From Paenibacillus lycopersici (GTDB taxonomy: Bacteria; Bacillota; Bacilli; Paenibacillales; Paenibacillaceae): 64,000 bases of DNA. This document shows positions 23,352 through 31,317 of this stretch, one piece after another. Each line of letters opens with the position of its first letter. Within the stretch, counting starts at the first letter, position 1. The notes under the pieces are model-generated. The model was not told the DNA's origin. It did not search any database and saw nothing but the letters and a program-made list of their open reading frames with translations. The DNA is taken from assembly GCF_010119935.1 (NCBI RefSeq), contig NZ_CP048209.1:3041001-3105000 (forward strand). The letters are read 5' to 3'. A program made the translations under genes and the position numbers.

Positions 23352-24125
23352 TTAGCGTTTAAATCCGAATTTCTCGAACACGGCGTTCGCTTCGTTCGTT
23401 TGCAGATAAGCGTAGAACGCTTTCGCTTCGGCGGCATGCTTCGTTTCCTTCACGACGCCTGCCGGATAGAGGATCGGGCTATGCACGTCCGGAAGGATAT
23501 TAAGCGCGATCTTCACTTTGTTCGAAGTCAGCGCGTCGGTCTTGTAGACGAAGCCCGCGTCGACGTTGCCGGTCTCTACGTACGTCAGCACTTGGCGCAC
23601 GTCCTTGGCGTAGACGAGCTTCGATTGCAGCGGCTTCCAGACGCCGCGCGCGTTAAGCGTTTCCTGCGCGTATTGTCCGGCAGGGACGGATTCGGGCTGG
23701 CCGATGGCGATCTTCTTGACGGACTTGTCCGTCAGCTGCTTGACCGTCGTGAAGCCGAGCTTGGAATTCGAAGGCACGACCAGGACGAGCACGTTCTTCA
23801 GCAGCGTCGCGTGATCGGCGATCAGGTCCTCCTTCACGAGCGTATCCATTTGCTTCTGGCCGGCCGAGAAGAAGACGTCCGCCGGCGCGCCTTGCTCGAT
23901 TTGCTTTTGCAGCGTGCCCGAGGAACCGTAATTGAAGACGAGATCGATCGTCGGATGCTGTTTCTCGTACGTTTTCTCGATCACGTCGAGGCTGTCTTTC
24001 AGGCTGGCGGCCGCGGAGACGAGCAGTTCCGTCTTCTTGGCTGCCGCCTCGGACGGCTGCGCGGGAATCGTCAAAGCCGCGGTTAGCAGCGAGAGTCCGA
24101 GCGTGACGGTTAATGTTTTTTTCAT
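23352..24125 (-). CDS. modA: molybdate ABC transporter substrate-binding protein
   Basis: Extracellular binding protein of 257 residues with a Sec signal peptide (MKKTLTVTLGLSLLTAALTIPAQPSEAAAKKTELL region cleaved near residue 28). ModA landmarks are LLVSAAASLKDSLDVI, FNYGSSGTLQKQIEQGAPADVFFSAG and AIGQPESVPAGQYAQETL. It has no lipobox cysteine, which is somewhat unusual for a Gram-positive ModA. It is first gene of modAB. A 9-bp sequence that includes the start codon is perfectly complementary to one 54 bases upstream. Confidence 0.93.
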   Translation of the reverse strand: MKKTLTVTLGLSLLTAALTIPAQPSEAAAKKTELLVSAAASLKDSLDVIEKTYEKQHPTIDLVFNYGSSGTLQKQIEQGAPADVFFSAGQKQMDTLVKEDLIADHATLLKNVLVLVVPSNSKLGFTTVKQLTDKSVKKIAIGQPESVPAGQYAQETLNARGVWKPLQSKLVYAKDVRQVLTYVETGNVDAGFVYKTDALTSNKVKIALNILPDVHSPILYPAGVVKETKHAAEAKAFYAYLQTNEANAVFEKFGFKR

Positions 24126-24185
24126 AGGTAGGCCTCCCCTAAACGTTCTTATATCACGACAGTAAGAGTAACATATCTACCTATG
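24123..24185 (-). promoter_or_regulatory. inverted repeat covering the modA start codon
   Basis: Arms CATAGGTAG (24123-24131 on the plus strand, containing the start codon complement) and CTACCTATG (24177-24185) are perfectly complementary, 45 bases apart. If both are transcribed, a long-loop hairpin would sequester the start of modA. Whether the distal arm is in the transcript is not known. Confidence 0.35.
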
Positions 24186-24261
24186 ATTTTGTAGTGTTTT
24201 CATATAAATAGATCGATTTAGATATAACTAGTTGGGCGGGCATTCCGGCGCCGGTATGCGA

Positions 24262-24300
24262 AAAATAACCCGCAAGCTGCCGGTGGCTGCCTGCGGGTTG
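24262..24300 (-). terminator. intrinsic terminator of the CDF transporter gene
   Basis: AACCCGCA / TGCGGGTT stem with an inner stem; on the minus strand it is followed by ATTTTT. It lies about 30 bases after the transporter stop codon. Confidence 0.8.
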
Positions 24301-24331
24301 CGACTTGAGGGAAAGGATGAAGCCATGGACG

Positions 24332-25219
24332 TTACCGAATCGTTTTCGATGCTTCGTACGGTTCGATATGAATATGGACATGCGAGATGTGGTGCTGGTC
24401 GAAGATTTGCTTCTCGACCTGTTCGGTAATTTCGTGGCTCTCCGCCACGTTCAATAGATGATGAACGCCGATGGTAACGTCGACCAGCTTGTTGTTGCCA
24501 TGGATGCGGGCCTTGATGTCGATGATCTGCTCGACGCCCGGCACCTCGCGGATCGTGCGCTTGATCACCTGCAGCTCTTGATCGTCGAAGCCATCCGTCA
24601 AGGCGTGCGTCGCATCGCGGAAGATCGCCCAGGCCGTCTTGCAGATGATGACGCCCACGAGCAGGGCGGTAAGCGGATCGAGCCACGGCCAGCCCCATTG
24701 CGCGCCAAGTATGCCGATGAACGCGCCCGCGCTGACCATGGCGTCGGAGCGGTTGTCCTTCGCCGCCGCCAGCATTGCTTGGCTGTTGATGCGTTTCGCG
24801 AGGCGCACATTGTACATATAGACGCCGTATATCGCGGCAGCGGACAGGAGAGCCGTCCATGCGGCCGCGCTGCCTTCCGGAGCGCCATGAGGCGAACGGA
24901 ACGTGCCGGCGGCTTGCAGGAGCACCTGGAGGCCGACCGCGAACATGATGAACGACGCGACCATCGCCGATACGGTTTCCGCCCGGAAATGGCCGTAGCG
25001 GTGATCCTTGTCCGGCGGCTTGCGCGAGATGCGAAGTCCGATGAGCACGGCGATCGACGCGATAATATCCGTCGAGTTGTTCAACCCGTCCGCCGACAGC
25101 GCCTCCGAGTTCGTCCAATACCCGACTGCCAGCTTGCAGGCCGAGAGGATCAGATAGGCCGCAATGCTGATCCATGCGCCTCTCTCGCCCTTCTTGATGT
25201 CTTCGTACGTGCTTTCCAT
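24332..25219 (-). CDS. cation diffusion facilitator family transporter
   Basis: Membrane antiporter of 295 residues for divalent metal efflux. It has the CDF pattern of six hydrophobic segments, with metal-site aspartates in SADGLNNSTDIIAS and the HYGHFRAET loop, a second site in DNRSDAMVSAGAFIG, and the C-terminal cytoplasmic domain with HALTDGFDDQEL, VHHLLNV and HISHVHIHIEPYE. The metal (zinc, manganese or iron) cannot be assigned. ATG at 25219 follows GGAGG; the 13 extra in-frame codons up to 25258 lack support. It is monocistronic. Confidence 0.92.
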   Translation of the reverse strand: MESTYEDIKKGERGAWISIAAYLILSACKLAVGYWTNSEALSADGLNNSTDIIASIAVLIGLRISRKPPDKDHRYGHFRAETVSAMVASFIMFAVGLQVLLQAAGTFRSPHGAPEGSAAAWTALLSAAAIYGVYMYNVRLAKRINSQAMLAAAKDNRSDAMVSAGAFIGILGAQWGWPWLDPLTALLVGVIICKTAWAIFRDATHALTDGFDDQELQVIKRTIREVPGVEQIIDIKARIHGNNKLVDVTIGVHHLLNVAESHEITEQVEKQIFDQHHISHVHIHIEPYEASKTIR

Positions 25220-25385
25220 GCTGAACCTCCATTTGAGAAACATTCGCAATGCCATCATACTTGACCGAATCCGTGTGGGTCTAGAGAAACAGTGTTGTCG
25301 GCGTCCTCAAAAATAAGCAGCGTACAACAAAGTTGCGCATGTCCAATCTTGCAGGCGGCCCGAATCGTAATTTTTATTCAGCGGT

Positions 25386-25412
25386 TGCAACCTATTGCCG
25401 ACATCAGGCATC
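25386..25412 (+). promoter_or_regulatory. candidate ECF-type promoter of the sigma operon
   Basis: TGCAACC (25386-25392), 16 bases, then CATC (25409-25412). This has the AAC-type -35 and short -10 of ECF sigma factors and could be autoregulatory. It is a weak, pattern-only call. Confidence 0.35.
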
Positions 25413-25441
25413 ATTCTTGAGAGAGAGGTGGGAAACGCGGT

Positions 25442-25987
25442 TTGGATGTCGTCGAGCGTTTATTGCGAAAAGAAGAAGATGCCCTCCGGCTGCTGATGGA
25501 GACGTACGGCGACCGGCTGCTTCGAACGGCGTATCTGCTGCTGAAGGATGCGCAAGCGGCGGAGGAAGCGGTGCAGGATACGTTCATCCAGGCGTTTCGC
25601 AAAATCGGACAGCTGCAGGACCCCGCCAAGCTGGGCAGCTGGCTGCTGCGGATTACGCTCAATCGCTGCCGGATGAAGCAGCGGACGCGGAGCTGGCGGT
25701 ACATGCTCCCCGATCTACGCGCGGAACGGGAGCCGGAGCTTGCCGAGCCGGGACCGGAAGACGCGCTGCTGCAAGGACTGCGGCAGGCGAGGCTGCATGA
25801 AGCCGTCGGGCGCTTGGATTACAAATACCGCGAAGTCGTGACGCTTTATTATTACCAGGAGCTGCCGGTCGCGGCTATCGCGGAGCAGCTGCGGACGAAC
25901 GAGAATACGATCAAAGCGCGGCTGTCCCGGGCACGCAGGCTGCTGAGGACGATGCTGGAAGCCGATCGGGAGGAGGGATGGCCGTGA
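25442..25987 (+). CDS. ECF-type RNA polymerase sigma factor
   Basis: Extracytoplasmic-function sigma factor of 181 residues. The sigma-2 region is seen in LLMETYGDRLLRTAYLLLKDAQAAEEAVQDTFIQAFRKI and sigma-4 in LDYKYREVVTLYYYQELPVAAIAEQLRTNENTIKARLSRARRLL. The start codon is TTG at 25442, downstream of GAGAGAGGTGGG. The anti-sigma-like gene overlaps its 3' end by 10 bases, the usual sigma/anti-sigma coupling. Confidence 0.92.
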   Translation: MDVVERLLRKEEDALRLLMETYGDRLLRTAYLLLKDAQAAEEAVQDTFIQAFRKIGQLQDPAKLGSWLLRITLNRCRMKQRTRSWRYMLPDLRAEREPELAEPGPEDALLQGLRQARLHEAVGRLDYKYREVVTLYYYQELPVAAIAEQLRTNENTIKARLSRARRLLRTMLEADREEGWP

Positions 25988-26505
25988 AGGAACCGGAGGA
26001 TCAGGGCGTGCGGCGGGATCGGAACGGGCATGAGGAACGAGATGGACGCGGAGACCGCAGCGAACCTGCATACGGCGACCCAAGCGAACCTGCATACGGA
26101 GATCGAAGAGAATACGGCGACCGAAACGAGCATGGACGGAACGAACGTGAAGAACGGGCAAGCGTGAAAGCGGCGCTCGACCAGGAGCTGGAGCCGCTGC
26201 GCTTCTCCGATAGGGCACGGGCTCAAGTGCTGCGAAGCACGCATCCCCGGGGCTTGTCCGGCAAGCTGCTCGCGCTATGGAATAAGGAGCTGGAAATCCC
26301 GGTCGTGCCGGTCACGGCAGCCGTCGCGGTGCTGGCCGGCATGCTGTTCTTCGGCCGCTTGCGCGGCGTTCCGTCCGAGGAGCGGCCGGATTCGGCGGTG
26401 CAGCGGGTGCTTGTCGTCGAAGGCAGCAACGTGTATTGGCAGGACGAATACGAGAAGGCGGTGGCATCCATTGGGCTGGAACAGTCGGCTGAGAATACGC
26501 GTTAA
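25978..26505 (+). CDS. predicted membrane anti-sigma factor
   Basis: Protein of 175 residues encoded in overlap with the ECF sigma factor. The N-terminal half is hydrophilic and highly charged with a short tandem repeat (SEPAYGDP, SEPAYGDR). Residues about 60-95 may form the sigma-binding helices. One membrane segment follows (VVPVTAAVAVLAGMLFFG), with a short extracytoplasmic tail. The classical ZAS HxxxCxxC motif is absent, so assignment as anti-sigma rests on gene position, topology and size. Confidence 0.7.
   Translation: MAVKEPEDQGVRRDRNGHEERDGRGDRSEPAYGDPSEPAYGDRREYGDRNEHGRNEREERASVKAALDQELEPLRFSDRARAQVLRSTHPRGLSGKLLALWNKELEIPVVPVTAAVAVLAGMLFFGRLRGVPSEERPDSAVQRVLVVEGSNVYWQDEYEKAVASIGLEQSAENTR
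26059..26106 (+). repeat. 24-bp coding tandem repeat in the anti-sigma gene
   Basis: Two adjacent 24-bp units starting AGCGAACCTGCATACGG encode SEPAYGDP and SEPAYGDR; a third degenerate unit follows. The period is a multiple of three, so copy-number change keeps the frame. Confidence 0.8.
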
Positions 26506-28726
26506 GGTGAAGCATCTTGTGACGGGGCTCGCGGCCGCCTCGCTGCTGATCGGCTTCGGGTATAAGGCGATGCCGGTCATCGCCGATCTGGCAGGCATCG
26601 ACGCGTCCGTACTGGATGCCGACGCGAGGAAGTGGAAGCAAATCCAGGACGACGTGCTCGGCGACGGGTCGGATTCGCTGGCGCATGCGTTTCAAGTCTA
26701 CGTCGGACCGGACAATACGTTCGGCATCGGCGACGTCAACGCGAAGCCCCCGATGCCATGGGAGGCGAAGCTGCCGCTGCTGGCCAGCTACGTGGAAGAA
26801 GGCCCTGCGACGGGCGATTATTTGCTGCAGGCCGCGAAGCAGCTCGCCGTCTATTATGCCATGACGGGAGAGAGCGAGAAGGCCATGCAGGCGCTGGAAA
26901 CGGCGGAGCGCCGCACGGCCGGAAGCTGGACGTATCAGCGGACGGAGCTGCGGCTGGAGCGGGCGGCGCTGCTCGTCCAGACGGGAGAATACGACCAGGC
27001 TGAAGCGCTGCTGACATCGATCGGGCAGGCTGACACGCATGTTGTCGACGCCAACCGCGATCAGCGAATTACCGAGCTCCGGGCCAAGCTGTTGATGAAG
27101 CAGGGCAGCCCGCGCAAGGCGCTGGACATCGTGAATGGGGAGCTCTCGGCATATCGCAAGCAGCAACAGGCGACTGCCGGCCAGCCGCAGACTGACGATC
27201 ATATGGACCGTGTCGCCCAGCCGGAGCAGCTGGCGCGGCTGGAGACGCTGCGCGGTATCCTGGAGCAGCGGACGGCGGAGTCCGCAAGCGATAATCCTTC
27301 CGCGGTGTCGGGGACCGTGACGCGCAGCGACGGTATGCCGATGGCGCAGGTCGGCGTCTTCCTGCGCGCGCGGGATGCGGTCAATCACAGCTTGCTGGAG
27401 ACGGAGCCGTACCAGACCATGACGGACGATCAGGGGCGTTACTCGTTCGCGGACGTGCTGCCCGGAGCCTACCAATTGACCTTGGGCTTCAATTACGAGC
27501 AGATCGACGGCTGGGCATGGCCGGTGAACAACTACGAATGGATTGACGTTCGGCAAAGCAAGGACATTGCGTACCCGGTCGTGCTGAAGCCGCTGATGAA
27601 CCTCGCTGCGCCCGTGAACAACGAGGCCATAACCGGAGATGCCGTCGATTTCAAGTGGCAGCCCGTAGAAGGCGCGGCGTATTACAAGCTGACCGGTTAT
27701 ATCGAGACGAAGGAAGAGAACGGCAGCAGTACGATAGGCGTCATCATCCATGACCGCATTCAAGGACATGAAATTCGCGTTCCGCTCGACAACCTGTACA
27801 GTCTCTCGTCAGGTTTCGCGTATCGGACGGTCGATGGCGAGATGAAGCCCGATCCGGTATCCCTGCTCGCTTTCGCCAACCCGGGCAAGCGGTTCTACTG
27901 GAGCGTGGCCGCGTACGACAGTACGGGCCAAGCGCTGGCCCAAAGCAACGGCTACCGGCTGACGCCCGATACGATGGGGGACTTGCCGTTCTTCACGTTG
28001 AAGGCGCGCAAGCTGACGGATGCGGACCGTCTCCTGCTGGCAGGTCGGATCGACGAGGCCAAGACAGCTTATCGGCGGGCTTGGGATGCGGACCCGACGG
28101 ACGCTTACAGCCTAGGGAAGCTGATCAAGCTGATCGAGGCGCGTAATGCGGGCAAGGCGAGCGAGGCAGACAAGCAGGAGCTCCTGCCCTACAAGCAGCG
28201 CATGATGGCGCTGCAGCCGCAATTGGCGGATTGCTATTGGCTGATGGATTTTTATATCGGTTCGGGCGATTGGGCGCAGGCAGAGCATTATTACGAGCTT
28301 GCGCAGCAATTTGCGGGGCAGGACAGCTTGGATGCGATCCAATCCGCTTATGCGTCCGCTTTGCTGGCGCAGGGCAAAATCAGCTCGGCATTAAGCCTGC
28401 TGGCGGACATCGTGCCGCGAGACAATATCCATGCCGAGATTGGAGATTATATCGCCGCGGACCTCTACGTGAAGGGCGATCTGTCGCATGCCTTGTCGCT
28501 CGCTGCCGCCTATCCGGAACGGATGATCGGGCAGGAGACCGTGACCGACTGGCTGACGCTGGTCCGGGACATGAAGCGGGAGCAAGCGGAAGACGCCTCC
28601 TATACGACGACGCTCCGTCATGTGCTGGAGTGGCAGCTGGTGCATCGGCAAGCCGAGCTGGGACATTGGAGCGAGGCGGCGGCGTATCCGGCCATGGTTC
28701 GCTTCCTGGAGGCACTGGGGGAGTAG
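26471..28726 (+). CDS. membrane-anchored TPR / carboxypeptidase-regulatory-domain protein
   Basis: Large extracytoplasmic protein of about 751 residues. An N-terminal anchor (LVTGLAAASLLIGFGYKAMPVI) is followed by TPR-like helices (about residues 100-240) and a carboxypeptidase-regulatory-like beta domain (about 265-345, SGTVTRSDGMPMAQVGVFLRARD). A fibronectin-like segment (APVNNEAITGDAVDFKWQPVEGAAYYKL) and C-terminal TPR repeats (about 500-740) complete it. It is the third gene of the sigma/anti-sigma operon and a candidate sensor, regulon member or envelope assembly factor. The start is uncertain: TTG at 26471 follows AAGGCGGTGG and overlaps the anti-sigma gene; GTG at 26507 is the alternative. 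Confidence 0.75.
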   Translation: MGWNSRLRIRVKVKHLVTGLAAASLLIGFGYKAMPVIADLAGIDASVLDADARKWKQIQDDVLGDGSDSLAHAFQVYVGPDNTFGIGDVNAKPPMPWEAKLPLLASYVEEGPATGDYLLQAAKQLAVYYAMTGESEKAMQALETAERRTAGSWTYQRTELRLERAALLVQTGEYDQAEALLTSIGQADTHVVDANRDQRITELRAKLLMKQGSPRKALDIVNGELSAYRKQQQATAGQPQTDDHMDRVAQPEQLARLETLRGILEQRTAESASDNPSAVSGTVTRSDGMPMAQVGVFLRARDAVNHSLLETEPYQTMTDDQGRYSFADVLPGAYQLTLGFNYEQIDGWAWPVNNYEWIDVRQSKDIAYPVVLKPLMNLAAPVNNEAITGDAVDFKWQPVEGAAYYKLTGYIETKEENGSSTIGVIIHDRIQGHEIRVPLDNLYSLSSGFAYRTVDGEMKPDPVSLLAFANPGKRFYWSVAAYDSTGQALAQSNGYRLTPDTMGDLPFFTLKARKLTDADRLLLAGRIDEAKTAYRRAWDADPTDAYSLGKLIKLIEARNAGKASEADKQELLPYKQRMMALQPQLADCYWLMDFYIGSGDWAQAEHYYELAQQFAGQDSLDAIQSAYASALLAQGKISSALSLLADIVPRDNIHAEIGDYIAADLYVKGDLSHALSLAAAYPERMIGQETVTDWLTLVRDMKREQAEDASYTTTLRHVLEWQLVHRQAELGHWSEAAAYPAMVRFLEALGE

Positions 28727-28819
28727 AACAGTCGGGCGGACCAGACCGGAATGGCGATTATCGACAGTAATCGACATAAATGATACAAGTATTATCTACC
28801 GCGCCGGGAGGGTTTGCGA

Positions 28820-29131
28820 TTGCCTGATTTTACGTATAATCCAGCTGAGAAGAGCAACGAGACGCTCACAGTGAAATTCGAAATTACGCATGCGTTCAGA
28901 GCGGCGCTGCAAGCTTTGGCGTTTTCGAAAGACTACAAGAAGGTCGAAGGGAATATCGTTTTGCACCGCATTACGTTCATAACAAAAGCGTCCCTGTTTT
29001 CGTGGGGGGAGCAGATGACCGTGCAGCTTAACGAGGTTGATCCCCACAAAACGGAGATATCCGTATCGTCCGAATTGAAAACGTCCATTGGCTCCCAAGG
29101 CGTAGGCGCCCAAGCGACAATCGGCACATAA
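28820..29131 (+). pseudogene. small conserved-looking protein, probably C-terminally frameshifted
   Basis: Frame of 103 residues from TTG at 28820, eight bases after GGAGG, ending at TAA 29129-29131. The sequence is beta-rich with one amphipathic helix (FEITHAFRAALQALAFSKDY). After an A-rich stretch (29130-29143) another frame continues without a start as KNIDRVFELISKYL to a stop at 29181-29183. That helix-like tail looks like the natural C-terminus of the same protein, so an indel in the A-run has probably truncated the gene. I do not recognise the function. If the 103-residue form is native, the tail match is fortuitous. Confidence 0.6.
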
Positions 29132-29260
29132 AAATAAAAAAAATATTGACCGGGTATTCGAATTGATCAGCAAATATTTATAACTATTTTCCCATTGCCG
29201 CTCTATCAAAGCATCATCCCGAGCATGACCGGTTATAAATTAATGCCATTAACGACATCA

Positions 29261-29302
29261 AGACCCGCAGCGGGACACTGACAGTGCCCCGCATGCGGGT
29301 CT
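29261..29302. terminator. hairpin terminator downstream of the NlpC/P60 gene
   Basis: AGACCCGC / GCGGGTCT outer stem with an inner stem, followed by TTTCC on the plus side. It lies between the truncated small gene and the convergent endopeptidase gene. Confidence 0.75.
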
Positions 29303-29335
29303 TTCCATGAGAAGATGGTATGAAGGCTGCGATTC

Positions 29336-30046
29336 TTATACCCGGCGGGCTTTAATATAATGGCTTGTCCAGTACGAGCTGTTCATATTCGAGACCACGA
29401 CGCCTTCGTTCGGCAGGTTGTGAACGAACTGGCCGCTGCCCGCATAGATGCCGACATGGTTAATGACGCCCGGCGTGTTGACGCTGAAGAACACAAGATC
29501 GCCGGGCTGCAGCTGGCTCTTGGAGACGGCCGAGCCCACGGACCCCTGCGACTTCGAGCTCCACGGGATCGACTTGCCGTTCAGCTGGAATATGTATTGC
29601 GTGAAGGAAGAGCAGTCGAAGATCAGCTTCTTCTGGTCGCGTGCACCGAAGACGTATTTGACTTTGCCCATGTACGACTTGGCGGTCGAGACGATGCGGC
29701 TTCCCGAAGCGCTGCCGTTGTTCGAGGACGGATTGGATGGCGTCGCGCCTTGTTTGATCGTTACGTACGAGCGGGAGACATAGCCTGTCTTGCCGTTATA
29801 GTCGACCAGCACCCAGTAATCGTTCGCCGCTTCGACGGACAGCACCGTGCCTGCCTTGACGAAACCGATGATCGAAGCGCTCGTGCTTTGCCCGGAACGG
29901 AAGTTGACGCCCTTGTTGACGGTAGCCGTCGCGACGGGAGATGCCTGCGCCGTGCCTGCCGCGGAAGCGAGTCCCGCGAACAACGATAATGCCAAGCCTG
30001 CGGACAGCAAAGCCTTCTTGCCGAAATAGGATTTGTTCTTGTTCAT
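29336..30046 (-). CDS. secreted NlpC/P60 cell-wall endopeptidase with SH3 domain
   Basis: Secreted peptidoglycan endopeptidase of 236 residues. It has a signal peptide (to about residue 36, AGTAQAS), one bacterial SH3 domain (about 40-98, VNKGVNFRSGQSTSASIIG), a Ser/Asn-rich linker, and a C-terminal NlpC/P60 (C40) domain. The catalytic triad is C145 (FDCSSFTQ), H197 (INHVGIY) and H209 (QFVHN). The family cleaves D-gamma-glutamyl-meso-diaminopimelate bonds. ATG at 30046 follows AGGAGGAC. Confidence 0.93.
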   Translation of the reverse strand: MNKNKSYFGKKALLSAGLALSLFAGLASAAGTAQASPVATATVNKGVNFRSGQSTSASIIGFVKAGTVLSVEAANDYWVLVDYNGKTGYVSRSYVTIKQGATPSNPSSNNGSASGSRIVSTAKSYMGKVKYVFGARDQKKLIFDCSSFTQYIFQLNGKSIPWSSKSQGSVGSAVSKSQLQPGDLVFFSVNTPGVINHVGIYAGSGQFVHNLPNEGVVVSNMNSSYWTSHYIKARRV

Positions 30047-30235
30047 AGTCGTAGATGTCCTCCTGAATCTGATTGGTTGGAAGTATCATACCGAGGATTA
30101 CTTTACCACATAAAATATTGCCATCATTTACCGAAGGGCTTGGAAAGTTAAGGCTGGCCTGCATATATGTCGCTCTATTAGAAGTTCATTAAAAAGATGA
30201 GAAAATCATTCCTTGACAGGGAATTCGAACGCTTA

Positions 30236-30256
30236 TTGACAGCAAAAGCGCTTTCA
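30236..30256 (+). promoter_or_regulatory. -35 element with overlapping cre-like operator
   Basis: TTGACA (30236-30241) followed by CAAAAGCGCTTTCA (30243-30256), which matches 12 of 14 positions of the CcpA cre consensus. The -10 is weak (GAAGAT or AAGATA). CcpA or a LacI-family repressor bound here would block the operon that starts at 30463. Confidence 0.55.
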
Positions 30257-30462
30257 TGGAAGATAGGTTTAAGTCGTCTGCCAGCATCCCTGCGACTGCG
30301 CAAGCGATTATAAAACCGACATCCCTATGCGAATGAACGACCTGGACGAGGCATAGATATCGATGTGAAGCATGCAGGAAAGCATGCAGTCCGCATGGAC
30401 AAGCGAGGCTTGCGATGCGGAACGCATGGAGTCGATCGGAATCGAACACGGGAGGGATTCTC

Positions 30463-31245
30463 ATGCAAGAAGCGGGATTGAAAGGGAAGAACGCGCTGGT
30501 CACCGGATCCAGCAGAGGACTTGGCAAGCAGTACGCGCTGGACTTGGCGAAGGCGGGCGCAAACGTCATTATTCACGATATTCGCGACAGCTCGGCGGCC
30601 GAATTCAACGAAGCGGCTTCCGGTCACGCGGTTGCCGAACAGATCAGGGAGCTCGGCGTACGCTCGGCGTTCATCGCGGCGGACCTGGCCGATCCGGCCC
30701 AGGTTGAGCGGCTGATTCAAAGCGCGATCAGCGAGCTCGGCAGTCTGGACATACTGGTCAACAACGCCGGCGGGGACATCGGCTATCAGACGCCGCGCCC
30801 GAATCCGAACGATGCGCTCGACATTTCGGTGGATGACATCCGCTCGGTCGTCGAACGGAATTTGCTGTCCACGATGTATGCCTGCAAATTCGCCGGCCTT
30901 CACATGCGGGAGCGCCGCTCCGGCAAAATCGTTAACGTCGGCTCGGTCGCGGGCCATGTGCCGGTCACGGGCGGGATCATCTACGCGGCCGCCAAGACCG
31001 GCGTCTCGTCGTACACGCGCAGTCTGGCGGAACAGCTTCGCCCGTTCGACGTGAACGTGAACTGCATCTCGCCGGCGCCGACGTATACCGGACGCTTCCT
31101 CGCGACGCGCACCGTGGCCAGCGAAGAAGGACGTTCCCGCCTGCAGCGAATCGCGCAGCCCGAGGACATGTCGAACATCGTGCTGTTCCTGTGCGGAGCC
31201 GCTTCGGATGCCCTGAGCGGCGAAACGATCGTATGCTGGAAATAG
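30463..31245 (+). CDS. short-chain dehydrogenase/reductase
   Basis: Classical SDR of 260 residues. The cofactor motif is TGSSRGLGKQYALDLAKAGA, the NNAG motif NNAGGDIGYQ, the catalytic serine GSVAG, and YxxxK is present as YAAAKTG. An acidic residue after the second strand (IIHDIRD) suggests NAD preference. It is first gene of an operon with a YjhG/YagF-type dehydratase, which suggests a sugar or sugar-acid dehydrogenase role. ATG at 30463 follows GGGAGGG. Confidence 0.88.
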   Translation: MQEAGLKGKNALVTGSSRGLGKQYALDLAKAGANVIIHDIRDSSAAEFNEAASGHAVAEQIRELGVRSAFIAADLADPAQVERLIQSAISELGSLDILVNNAGGDIGYQTPRPNPNDALDISVDDIRSVVERNLLSTMYACKFAGLHMRERRSGKIVNVGSVAGHVPVTGGIIYAAAKTGVSSYTRSLAEQLRPFDVNVNCISPAPTYTGRFLATRTVASEEGRSRLQRIAQPEDMSNIVLFLCGAASDALSGETIVCWK

Positions 31246-31317
31246 TCTCATGCCGCGCGGAGCAGGACGAGGGCCTGCTCCGGGCGGCTGATCGCGAAGC
31301 GGGGAGGCAATGACGCG

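Noticed and set aside
29129..29143. Programmed ribosomal frameshift on the A-run at the end of the small gene.
   Set aside because: The stop codon lies before the longer A8 tract, so slippage there could not rescue reading into the second frame.
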